From assembly GCA_036555105.1 (NCBI GenBank), contig DATBMA010000118.1, forward strand, positions 1-6,620: 6,620 bases of DNA. The letters are read 5' to 3'. A model generated the notes under the pieces. It saw only the letters and a list, made by a program, of their open reading frames with translations, was not told the origin of the DNA and did no database searches. Below, piece by piece: positions 1 to 6,481 of the stretch. This stretch comes from DATBMA01 sp036555105. GTDB lineage: Bacteria > Actinomycetota > Acidimicrobiia > Spongiisociales > ZC4RG35. A program made the translations under genes and the position numbers. Within the stretch, counting starts at the first letter, position 1; each line of letters starts with the position of its first letter.

Positions 1-41
1 AGCCGAGCCTCTGCTGCCTCCGAGACCTCAACGTTCGCCAT
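1..41 (-). CDS. Start of an unidentified gene, cut by the left window edge
   Basis: An ATG at 41-39 overlaps the E2 stop codon in the arrangement TGATG, the same junction seen between E1 beta and E2. The frame then stays open to the window edge and reads MANVEVSEAAEAR. This suggests a fourth, translationally coupled gene of the dehydrogenase operon. Thirteen residues are too few to recognise a family. The start shows no FAD-binding glycine motif, so nothing visible supports an E3 (dihydrolipoamide dehydrogenase), the usual missing partner. No good Shine-Dalgarno sequence is seen, which would fit coupling to E2 translation. The frame could also be a chance open stretch. Confidence 0.45.
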   Translation of the reverse strand, partial: MANVEVSEAAEAR

Positions 42-1285
42 CAGGAGGCCAGGAAGAGAGCCGGCTCTTCGAGGTTCTCGAGCAGCATCGCCATGAACCT
101 CCGGCCTTGACCGCCATCGATCACACGATGGTCATATGAGAGGGAGAGCGGCATCACCGGCGCCACCTTCACGCGTCCATCACGAGCCACTGGTGCCTCC
201 GCCGCCCTGCCCGCCGAGAGGATGGCGGTGGTGCCGTAGGGGACGATGGGTGTGCCGAATCCTCCCCCCAGGGCGCCGATGTTCGAAACGGTGAAACTCT
301 GGCCGCTGAGCTGTTCGGCCTTGAGCTTGCGGGCCTTGGCTCCTTCGGCCAGTTGCATGATCTCGTTCCCCAACTCGAGGAGCGACTTCGCCCCGGCGTC
401 TGGCACGACCACTACGACCAGCCCCTCCGGAGTGTCCACTGCGACCCCAACGTCGAAGGTCGGGCGGATGACGAGGTCATCACCGTCCAGTGACGAGTTG
501 AAGTCGGGGAAGGCCTGCAGTGCGGGTATCACCGCTTTCACCAGCAGAGCATCGAGGGGCAAGGAGGTCTGGTAGCGGGTCGAGAGGGCCCGGCGAGCAG
601 CTAGCAACCGGCTGGCGTCGACCTGGTCGAACGTGGTCACGTGCGGGATCTCCGCCCAGGACCGGGCCATGTTGGAGGCGATGGTCCTGCGGAGCTTGCT
701 CATGGTTCGTCGCTCCCCCGGCGAAGCAGCCGGCTTGGCCCTGGCCGGGGTGGCCGCAGGTGTCTTCACTTCTTCGGTCGGAGCCGGCTTGGGAGCCTCC
801 TTCCCACCATCGGCGGCAGCCAGCACATCCTCCCGGGTGATGCGGCCGCTCGGGCCAGAGCCCGCAATCGTGTCGAGGTCGATGCCCATTTCCTTTGCCA
901 GCTTGCGGACCACCGGCAAGGCCAGAGGGCGCACGGCGGCCGTTCCCTTCCGCTCGGTTCGAGCGGGTGCCGCCGTCGCCTCCTCGGTGAGGCTGCCGAC
1001 GATCGGCTTGGCCGGAGGTTCCGCATCCTCGGGCGGCCAGGCCTCACCGGCTTCGCCGATGACCACCAGAATGGTGCCCACCTGCAGCGTCTCCCCTTCC
1101 TTGCCGCCGTGGTGCAGCACCACCCCGGCCTTGGGAGACGGGATCTCGACCACTGCTTTGTCGGTTTCCACCTCGACCACCGGTTGGTCCACCTTGACCG
1201 GCTGACCAACCGGAACCAGCCAATGGAGCACCTCGGCTTCGGTGAGCCCCTCTCCGATGTCGGGCAAGCGAAACTCGTATGCCAT
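41..1285 (-). CDS. pdhC: Dihydrolipoamide acyltransferase, E2 of a 2-oxoacid dehydrogenase complex
   Basis: This is the E2 core of a pyruvate or branched-chain 2-oxoacid dehydrogenase. It takes the acyl group from E1 on a swinging lipoyl arm and transfers it to CoA in the cytoplasm. Numbering from the ATG at 1285 (414 residues), there is one N-terminal lipoyl domain (about 1-78) with the motif ETDKAVVEIPSP, where K43 is the expected lipoylated lysine. An Ala/Pro/Glu-rich linker follows, then a peripheral-subunit binding domain (about 119-157, GSGPSGRITREDVLAA), a second Ala/Pro linker, and the catalytic domain (about 190-414). That domain has the acyltransferase motif DHRVIDG with catalytic H386 and D390. 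The length is normal for a one-lipoyl E2. A TTG one codon upstream is in frame, but the ribosome binding site favours the ATG. The start overlaps the E1 beta stop by one base. The substrate (pyruvate or branched-chain) is not decided by the sequence. Confidence 0.95.
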   Translation of the reverse strand: MAYEFRLPDIGEGLTEAEVLHWLVPVGQPVKVDQPVVEVETDKAVVEIPSPKAGVVLHHGGKEGETLQVGTILVVIGEAGEAWPPEDAEPPAKPIVGSLTEEATAAPARTERKGTAAVRPLALPVVRKLAKEMGIDLDTIAGSGPSGRITREDVLAAADGGKEAPKPAPTEEVKTPAATPARAKPAASPGERRTMSKLRRTIASNMARSWAEIPHVTTFDQVDASRLLAARRALSTRYQTSLPLDALLVKAVIPALQAFPDFNSSLDGDDLVIRPTFDVGVAVDTPEGLVVVVVPDAGAKSLLELGNEIMQLAEGAKARKLKAEQLSGQSFTVSNIGALGGGFGTPIVPYGTTAILSAGRAAEAPVARDGRVKVAPVMPLSLSYDHRVIDGGQGRRFMAMLLENLEEPALFLAS

Positions 1286-2262
1286 CAAACCTCCAACGTG
1301 GCCTCGACGGCGGCCACGATTCGTTCGGGCGAGGGAAGGTAGTGATGCTCGCTCCGCTTGAGCGGGAAGATCGTGTCCCAGCCGGTCACCCGCAGAATCG
1401 GGGCCAGCAGAGAATCGAGGCAGTTCTCCTGGATCTGGGCAGCCAGCTCGGCCCCGAACCCGCCGGTGCGGGGAGCCTCGTGGACGACGACCACCCTGCC
1501 GGTGGTGACCACAGACTCGAAGACGGTCTGGCTGTCGAGCGGCACCAGTGAGCGGAGGTCGATCACCTCGGCTTCGACCCCGCCCGCGGCCAGCCGCTCA
1601 GCCGCTTCCCTGGTCTCCTTCATCATCGCCCCCCACGAGATGAGAGTGACGTCTGACCCCTCCCGTTCGACCCTGGCGGAGCCCAGCGGGGTGGTGTACC
1701 ACTCCTCGGGCACCTCTTCCTTGATGGCGCGATACAGCCGGATCGGCTCGCAGAAGATGACCGGGTCTGGGTCCTCCACCGCCGCCAGCAGGAGGCCCTT
1801 GGCGTCGTATGGAGTGGAGGGGACTACCACCTTGAGCCCGGGTACGTGGGCATAGACGGCCTCCATCGATTCTGAGTGGTGCTCGGCGGCGCCGATCCCG
1901 CCGCCATACGGCAGCCTGATGACCATGGGCGCCGTGAATCGGTGCCGGGAACGGTTGCGGATCCGCGAGACGTGGCTGACGATCTGGTCGTAGGCCGGAT
2001 AGCTGAACCCCATGAACTGGATCTCGACGATCGGCCGCAGGCCGGCCATGGCCATCCCCAGCGCCACCCCGACGATGCCGGACTCGGCCACCGGTGTGTC
2101 GATCACCCGCTCCGCCCCGAACCTGCCCAGGAGCCCGTCGGAAACGCGGAACACGCCGCCGGTTTGTCCGACATCCTCACCGATCAGAACTGCTTCCTGG
2201 TACTTATCGAGGGCCTGGCCCAAGGCTTGGTTGAGGGCGCCGGCGACGGTGAGGACGCTCAT
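1285..2262 (-). CDS. pdhB: 2-oxoacid dehydrogenase E1 component, beta subunit
   Basis: This is the beta subunit of the alpha2beta2-type E1, which with E1 alpha forms the thiamine diphosphate (ThDP) site that decarboxylates a 2-oxoacid and acylates the lipoyl group of E2. The 325 residues match the usual family length. Visible family motifs are GEDVG (28-32), the segment TPVAESGIVGVALGMA with E60 as the expected glutamate that activates the ThDP aminopyrimidine, and EHHSESMEAVYAHVPGLKVV (127-146), which contains the active-site histidine region. The C-terminal transketolase-like domain (about 195-320) has VIDLRSLVPLD and a VVVHEAPRTGGFGAE segment. The ATG at 2262 overlaps the E1 alpha stop as ATGA, and its TGA stop shares a base with the E2 ATG, so translation is probably coupled along the operon. 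The Shine-Dalgarno is poor (a G-run directly before ATG). Identity is secure; pyruvate versus branched-chain substrate is not. Confidence 0.96.
   Translation of the reverse strand: MSVLTVAGALNQALGQALDKYQEAVLIGEDVGQTGGVFRVSDGLLGRFGAERVIDTPVAESGIVGVALGMAMAGLRPIVEIQFMGFSYPAYDQIVSHVSRIRNRSRHRFTAPMVIRLPYGGGIGAAEHHSESMEAVYAHVPGLKVVVPSTPYDAKGLLLAAVEDPDPVIFCEPIRLYRAIKEEVPEEWYTTPLGSARVEREGSDVTLISWGAMMKETREAAERLAAGGVEAEVIDLRSLVPLDSQTVFESVVTTGRVVVVHEAPRTGGFGAELAAQIQENCLDSLLAPILRVTGWDTIFPLKRSEHHYLPSPERIVAAVEATLEV
1290..1294 (-). promoter_or_regulatory. Ribosome binding site that decides the E2 start
   Basis: The minus strand reads GGAGGTTTGATG. GGAGG sits four bases before the ATG at 1285 but leaves only one base before the in-frame TTG at 1288. 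This supports ATG as the E2 start. The site lies inside the end of the E1 beta gene. Confidence 0.7.
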
Positions 2263-3284
2263 TCCCCCGCCGCTTCCGACTGCTGGGCGAGCAGGTGCTC
2301 GGGGAGGTCGGCGTACATGCCACTGAAGATGTCGGCCGCATCGAATGCGACCAGCGCCTCGGCCGCGGTCACCGCCCTGTCGACCTCATCGGCGGCTGCC
2401 TCCTCCAACTCCTCCTGCCACTCGGGGCTCCACTCGTCCCGCTCCGACAGGTAGATGCGGACCCGCTCCAGCGGATCCCGCCGCTTCCACTCCTCCGCCT
2501 CATCTGTGCTCCGATAGCGGCCGGGGTCATCTGCGGTGGTGTGAGGCCCGATCCGGTAGGTGACTGCCTCGATCAGGGTCGGTCCTTCGCCCGCACGGGC
2601 CCGCTCGACCGCGGCGGCGGTTGCCTGATAGACGGCGAAAACGTCGTTGCCGTCGACCAGCACTCCCGGCATCCCGTATGCGATGGCCTTCTCTGCGATC
2701 GACTCCGAGCGGGTCTGGCGCTCGACCGGGAGCGAGATCGCCCACCCGTTGTTCTGACAGAGGAAGACGCACCCGACCTCGAAGACGGCGGCGAAGTTCA
2801 TCGCCTCGTGGAAGTCCCCCTCTGAGGTGGCGCCGTCACCGAAGTAGGTGATGGCGATCCGATTCTCGCCCCGGAGCCTCGATCCCCAGGCGAGCCCGAC
2901 CGCATGGACCATGTGCCCGCCGACTGTGATCGACGGCGGCAGTACCGGGACCCCGACCGGCGGCGATCCTCCTCGCTCGTCTCCGGTGCGACCGGCCAAC
3001 AACAGCTCCATCGGATAGCCCTGCATCCACATCGCAGCGGCGTCGCGGTAGGTGCCCGCCATCCAATCGGTGGGCTCCAAAGCGGCGGCGCTGCCCACCT
3101 GGGCCGCCTCCTGGCCTTCGAATGGGGCGTAGGTGGCGAGGCGACCCTGGCGCTGTAGGGCGCTTCCCTTGTGGTCATAGACCCTCGCCTGAACCATCGC
3201 CCGATAGAGACGCCGGGTGAGGTCTAGGGAGAGGGGAGGCTCCTCGGTCAGGAGGGCCCCAGACGGGGTCAGGATCTGCAACAT
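2259..3284 (-). CDS. pdhA: 2-oxoacid dehydrogenase E1 component, alpha subunit
   Basis: This is the thiamine diphosphate-binding alpha subunit of pyruvate or branched-chain 2-oxoacid dehydrogenase E1, which decarboxylates the substrate and works with the E1 beta encoded next. It has 341 residues, a normal length. The ThDP/Mg motif runs from GDGATSEGD (149-157) to QNN (177-179); D149 and N178 are the expected metal ligands. HMVHAVGLAWG (124-134) and GRLATYAPFEGQEA (47-60) are further family segments. The loop RIGPHTTADDPGRYRS (244-259) corresponds to the active-site loop that is phosphorylated in eukaryotic enzymes; its wording lies between typical PDH and branched-chain forms. It is the first gene of the operon and overlaps E1 beta by four bases (ATGA). 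The ATG at 3284 is the only good in-frame start, because a TGA lies 12 codons upstream with no ATG, GTG or TTG between. No convincing Shine-Dalgarno precedes it, so a leaderless or weakly initiated message is possible. Confidence 0.95.
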   Translation of the reverse strand: MLQILTPSGALLTEEPPLSLDLTRRLYRAMVQARVYDHKGSALQRQGRLATYAPFEGQEAAQVGSAAALEPTDWMAGTYRDAAAMWMQGYPMELLLAGRTGDERGGSPPVGVPVLPPSITVGGHMVHAVGLAWGSRLRGENRIAITYFGDGATSEGDFHEAMNFAAVFEVGCVFLCQNNGWAISLPVERQTRSESIAEKAIAYGMPGVLVDGNDVFAVYQATAAAVERARAGEGPTLIEAVTYRIGPHTTADDPGRYRSTDEAEEWKRRDPLERVRIYLSERDEWSPEWQEELEEAAADEVDRAVTAAEALVAFDAADIFSGMYADLPEHLLAQQSEAAGE

Positions 3285-3326
3285 GTGGACGGCCTGGAGG
3301 CTAGGCCTTGACTCTTCTCATCTCCG

Positions 3327-3374
3327 TTCTGGCGCGGGATTGTGAAGCTATGGCGGCACATCCCCGCGCCAGAA
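3327..3374. repeat. 48-bp interrupted dyad between ftsK and pdhA
   Basis: The arms are 3327-3344 and 3357-3374 and match at 16 of 18 positions: a perfect 12-bp block (TTCTGGCGCGGG), two mismatches, then TGTG/CACA, around a 12-base centre. It fills almost half of the 106-base gap. As minus-strand RNA it would form a long hairpin (12 bp, one G-U, one A-A, 4 bp). The bases following it are purine-rich with no U-run, so it is not a standard intrinsic terminator for ftsK. It could be a regulator operator for the dehydrogenase operon, an RNA structure in the leader, or a U-less actinobacterial terminator. A weak -10-like TAGCTT lies in the centre on the minus strand, but I cannot call a promoter. 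Confidence 0.6.
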
Positions 3375-3390
3375 GTGGATGGGGCCGCCG

Positions 3391-5649
3391 TCAGGCGTCG
3401 GCGCCGGCCATCAGCTCGTCGAGGTCGTCGACGGTGATCAGAACCTCTCGCGCCTTCGATCCCTCCGACGGGCCGACGATCCCGCGCTGTTCGAGGATGT
3501 CCATGACCCGACCGGCGCGGGCGAACCCGATGCGGAGTTTGCGCTGCAGCATCGAGGTCGATCCAAGCTGGCTGCGGACGACGATGTCCATGGCCTGGCG
3601 CACCAGCTCCTCTTCCTCGTCGTCCGCCTCGGCCGCGGCCGCCTGGGCCGCCTCCGCCGCCAGCTTCTCGACCACGTGGTCCTGGTACTGGGCCTCTCGC
3701 TGGGACTTGGCCCACTCCACCACCGCCTGCACCTCTTCCTCCTTGACCCAGGCACCCTGGATCCGCTGGGGACGGGGCTCGGTGGCGGTAACCATCAACA
3801 GGTCTCCCATGCCCACCAGCTTCTCGGCTCCGATCGTGTCGATGATCACGCGGCTGTCCATCTGGGACGCCACGGAGAACGCCAGGCGGGAGGGGATGTT
3901 GGCCTTGATGACCCCGGTGATCACGTCCACCGAGGGTCGTTGGGTGGCGATCACGAGATGGATGCCCACCGCCCGCGCCATCTGGGCGATGCGGACGATC
4001 GCCTCTTCGACGTCACGGCCGGCCACGATCATCAGGTCGTTCAACTCGTCGACCACCACCACGATGTATGGGAAGCGGTCGAACTGTTCTGGGTCGAGCA
4101 GGCCGGCGTCCATCTTCTCGCGGTAGCCGACGATGTCGCGGGCAGAGGCATCGGCCAACAGGTCGTAGCGCCGGTCCATTTCCGCCACCGCCCACTTGAG
4201 GGCATCGGCCGCCTTCTTGGGATTGGTGATCACCTTGGTCAGCAGGTGGGGCACGCCGTTGTACTGACCCAACTCGACCCGCTTGGGATCGACCAGGATC
4301 AGGCGCACTTCATCGGGGGTGGTGCGCATCAGGAGCGATGTGACCAGTGCGTTGATCGATGACGACTTGCCGGCGCCGGTCGCACCCGCGATCAGAACAT
4401 GCGGCAGTTCGGCCAGGTTGAGCATGCGGGGGCGCCCGGAGATGTCGACCCCGAGCCCGATGTCGAGCGGATGGGTTGCCATCTCCGCTTCGGAGCTCGC
4501 GAGCACATCGCCCAGCGTCACCAGGCGACGCTTGCGGTTGGGAACCTCGACCCCGATCGCCGACCTGCCTGGGATCGGCACCAGCATGCGGACGTCAGGG
4601 GTGGCCAACGTGTAGGCGATGTCATGAGAGAGGCTGGAGACGCGGTTGACCTTGACGCCGGGTGCCAGCTCGATCTCGTAACGGGTGACGGTCGGGCCAG
4701 GAACGATGCGGGTCAGCTCGGCCGGGACCCCGTGCTGTTGGAGGAACTCCTCGAGCTGCGCGGCCGTGTCCTCGAGGGACTTGCGGCTCTGCTCCTCGCC
4801 ACCACCCGAAGCGAGCAGCTCGAGCGGAGGCAGTTGGTAGCCCTCGATGCCCGGGTCGGGAACCGGCGATGGCACCGGCCGCTTGGCTTGCCGGGGACGG
4901 CGCCGCGATGGCGCCTCATCCGGCTCCTCTGGATGCCCCGCCGGCGCGTCCACGGATCGCTTCCTTGCGGCGGCAAGGTGACGGGCTGAAAGCTCGACCC
5001 TGGCGGGAACCGGTTCAGGGCGTACTGAGGCGGCGAAGCGCCTGATCGAAGCGAACACCTCCGCCACTCCCCGGCCCAACTCCTTAACCGTGGTCCTGGT
5101 CATGAGCAGCACGCCGATTGCCGAGCCGGTGGCGAGGATGACGAATGCCCCCCAGATGCCGAGCATCCTCCGCAAGGGGAAAGCAATGAGGGCCCCGATG
5201 GCTCCCCCGCGCTCCTTGACCTGTTCCATGTTGGAGGCGAGAGAGATCGCCCCCGTCAGTAGGTGAAACAAGGCCAGGGTGCAGATGAACGTGATGAGCG
5301 CACCGATCACGATCCGGCCGGCTCCGTCGCGTGGCTTGCCCATGATCACGGCCACCCCGACGCCGCCAAGCACGATGGGAAAGGCGTAGCGCCAGACCCC
5401 GAACAGCACGGTGCTGGCCGCCTCGACTCCCTGGCCTACCGGGCCGGCCTGCCGGATGTAGGAGAGGGCGAACAGAACGGCAGCGACGATGAGGGCCATA
5501 CCCCAGATGTCGTCGGCGTGACGTCCGAGTCGTTCCCGGAGGAAGTTCCGAATCGATTCCAGCTTCGACTCGGTCGCTCCCCGGGCCCTTTTCTTGGTGG
5601 ACACCCGCTTCCGCCCGCTCCCCGCGCGGGTGGGCGTCCTCTTGGGCAT
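3391..5649 (-). CDS. ftsK: FtsK/SpoIIIE family DNA translocase
   Basis: This is a membrane-anchored hexameric ATPase that pumps double-stranded DNA and helps clear and resolve chromosomes at the division septum. The 752-residue protein has a basic N-terminus (1-30), about four membrane segments (near 48-64, 77-103, 111-137 and 150-183), then a charged, Pro/Arg-rich linker (about 205-270). The alpha/beta motor (about 275-640) has Walker A GATGAGKSS at 422-430, LVDPKRVEL at 452-460, Walker B VVVVDEL at 530-536, and ATQRPSVDVITGVIKANIPSR at 568-588. After an Ala/Glu-rich stretch (663-681), the C-terminal gamma winged helix (about 683-742, STSMLQRKLRIGFARA) is the domain that reads KOPS-type polarity sites in known FtsK. 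Residue 537 is Asn where Ala (DELADLM) is common. The ATG at 5649 has AGGG three bases upstream, and an in-frame TAG at 5664-5662 limits any extension. Its gap to pdhA suggests a separate transcription unit from the dehydrogenase genes. Confidence 0.96.
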   Translation of the reverse strand: MPKRTPTRAGSGRKRVSTKKRARGATESKLESIRNFLRERLGRHADDIWGMALIVAAVLFALSYIRQAGPVGQGVEAASTVLFGVWRYAFPIVLGGVGVAVIMGKPRDGAGRIVIGALITFICTLALFHLLTGAISLASNMEQVKERGGAIGALIAFPLRRMLGIWGAFVILATGSAIGVLLMTRTTVKELGRGVAEVFASIRRFAASVRPEPVPARVELSARHLAAARKRSVDAPAGHPEEPDEAPSRRRPRQAKRPVPSPVPDPGIEGYQLPPLELLASGGGEEQSRKSLEDTAAQLEEFLQQHGVPAELTRIVPGPTVTRYEIELAPGVKVNRVSSLSHDIAYTLATPDVRMLVPIPGRSAIGVEVPNRKRRLVTLGDVLASSEAEMATHPLDIGLGVDISGRPRMLNLAELPHVLIAGATGAGKSSSINALVTSLLMRTTPDEVRLILVDPKRVELGQYNGVPHLLTKVITNPKKAADALKWAVAEMDRRYDLLADASARDIVGYREKMDAGLLDPEQFDRFPYIVVVVDELNDLMIVAGRDVEEAIVRIAQMARAVGIHLVIATQRPSVDVITGVIKANIPSRLAFSVASQMDSRVIIDTIGAEKLVGMGDLLMVTATEPRPQRIQGAWVKEEEVQAVVEWAKSQREAQYQDHVVEKLAAEAAQAAAAEADDEEEELVRQAMDIVVRSQLGSTSMLQRKLRIGFARAGRVMDILEQRGIVGPSEGSKAREVLITVDDLDELMAGADA

Positions 5650-5670
5650 GTGCCCTGGAGACTAGCCAAG

Positions 5671-5699
5671 CGCGCAGGAGATCAGGGATATCCTGCGCG
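5671..5699 (-). terminator. GC-rich hairpin between rnj and ftsK, possible terminator
   Basis: A perfect 9-bp inverted repeat (CGCGCAGGA at 5671-5679 and TCCTGCGCG at 5691-5699) encloses 11 bases, two of which can add two more base pairs across one mismatch, leaving a 5-base loop. It lies 54 bases after the rnj stop and 21 before the ftsK ATG, so it could end or attenuate rnj transcription. The following minus-strand bases, CTTGGCTAGTCT, give only a poor T-tract, so a true intrinsic terminator is uncertain. Confidence 0.45.
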
Positions 5700-5746
5700 T
5701 CTCACGGTCTGACGGTCTCACCTCTCCCATGAGACTTCGAGACTTC
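5699..5746. repeat. Cluster of 8-bp tandem repeats upstream of ftsK
   Basis: Three adjacent 8-mers, GTCTCACG, GTCTGACG and GTCTCACC (5699-5722), are followed after eight bases by two exact copies of GAGACTTC (5731-5746). The two sets carry the same GTCTC/GAGAC core in opposite orientation, so GTCTCA (5715-5720) and TGAGAC (5730-5735) can form a 6-bp stem. The cluster touches the hairpin on its left and begins seven bases after the rnj stop on the minus strand. The role is unknown; candidates are a regulator binding array or replication-slippage remnants. Confidence 0.55.
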
Positions 5747-5752
5747 GACGTC

Positions 5753-6475
5753 CTACAGCTCGAGGACAATTGGGAAGATCACCGGGCGGCGGGAGGTCTC
5801 GGCCCGGATCACCCTGGAGGCGGCCTCGCGGACGGCTTGTTGCATCGTCTGTGAGCCGCCCTCTCGATTGCGCGCTTCCTCCACTGCTCCCCTCACGGCT
5901 TCCGCCGCCTTGGTCAGAACGGCCTCGGGATCGTCCATCAGGCCGTGGCTGTCGAGGTCGGGGCCGTAGACCAGTTCCCCTGATTGCCGGCTCACCGCCA
6001 CGGTCACCACCACCACCCCTTCGTCGGCCAGGTGGCTGCGGTCCCTCAACACCGCCTTCACGTCGCCCCAGCTGGTCCCGTCCAGGTAGACGTATCCAGC
6101 CGGCACCGTCCTGCGGTCGATCGAGGTCTTGCGCCCGTTGAGGACCACCGCGTCACCGTCCTCGCAGACCTCCACCCAGGGAACCCCCACCTGGCGGGCC
6201 AGCGCCGCATGCGCGTGCAGGTGCCGGTACTCACCGTGCACGGGCACGAAGGCGCGCGGTTTGACGACATTCAACAGCGTCATCAACTCATCGGCAGCGC
6301 CGTGTCCTGACACGTGGATCGGGGCGTTGCGCCCGTGATAGACCGTCGCGCCACGCCTGAGCAGTTGGGAGATGACTCTGGACACTGCGGTCTCGTTGCC
6401 GGGTATGGGTTGGGCCGAGATCAGGATGGTGTCGCCCTTCTGTACCTCGACGAACTTTTGGCGGCCCGCCGCCAT
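5753..6475 (-). CDS. rnj: Ribonuclease J, C-terminal part downstream of an in-frame amber codon
   Basis: This 240-residue open frame is the C-terminal part of RNase J, the metallo-beta-lactamase/beta-CASP ribonuclease with endo- and 5'-3' exonuclease activity in mRNA decay and rRNA maturation. Visible family segments, numbered from the ATG at 6475, are GDTILISAQPIPGNE (14-28), HVSGHG (54-59, phosphate-contact motif), PVHGEYRH (78-85, metal-ligand histidine region) and the C-terminal domain (about 120-240) ending in RRPVIFPIVLEL, close to the usual RNase J end. The ATG is unlikely to be the true start, because homologous sequence continues in the same frame upstream, across a TAG at 6482-6484. 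Alone, this piece lacks the HxHxDH metal-binding core of the N-terminal half and should not be an active nuclease. The natural stop is also TAG (5755-5753). The gene is therefore a one-base nonsense allele, a sequencing or assembly error, or is read through. Confidence 0.85.
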   Translation of the reverse strand: MAAGRQKFVEVQKGDTILISAQPIPGNETAVSRVISQLLRRGATVYHGRNAPIHVSGHGAADELMTLLNVVKPRAFVPVHGEYRHLHAHAALARQVGVPWVEVCEDGDAVVLNGRKTSIDRRTVPAGYVYLDGTSWGDVKAVLRDRSHLADEGVVVVTVAVSRQSGELVYGPDLDSHGLMDDPEAVLTKAAEAVRGAVEEARNREGGSQTMQQAVREAASRVIRAETSRRPVIFPIVLEL

Positions 6476-6481
6476 CAGTGA

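Noticed and set aside
1286..1288. TTG at 1288 as the start of E2
   Set aside because: GGAGG is only one base from this TTG but four bases from the ATG at 1285, and E2 proteins normally begin close to the lipoyl domain as given by the ATG.
3301..3321. A 6-codon leader-like ORF (MRRVKA, minus strand) between the dyad and pdhA
   Set aside because: GGAG abuts the ATG with no spacing, the peptide has no run of regulatory codons, and such short ORFs are expected by chance.
3308..4362. Long plus-strand open frames opposite ftsK, and similar ones opposite the E1/E2 genes
   Set aside because: They are antisense shadows typical of GC-rich coding DNA, low in complexity (runs of Ser, Arg, His) and without recognisable domains, while the minus-strand frames encode clear protein families.
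5662..5730. A 22-codon minus-strand ORF (ATG at 5730 to TAG at 5662) in frame with ftsK, which would extend FtsK if the TAG were read through
   Set aside because: It lies entirely on the repeats and the hairpin, has no ribosome binding site, and its peptide (MGEVRPSDRETRRISLISC...) looks like chance coding. Readthrough is unsupported.
6473..6475. ATG at 6475 as the real start of a short RNase J-like protein
   Set aside because: Family-typical RNase J sequence continues in the same frame immediately upstream of the stop, and the fragment would lack the metal-binding core; there is no ribosome binding site reason to prefer it.
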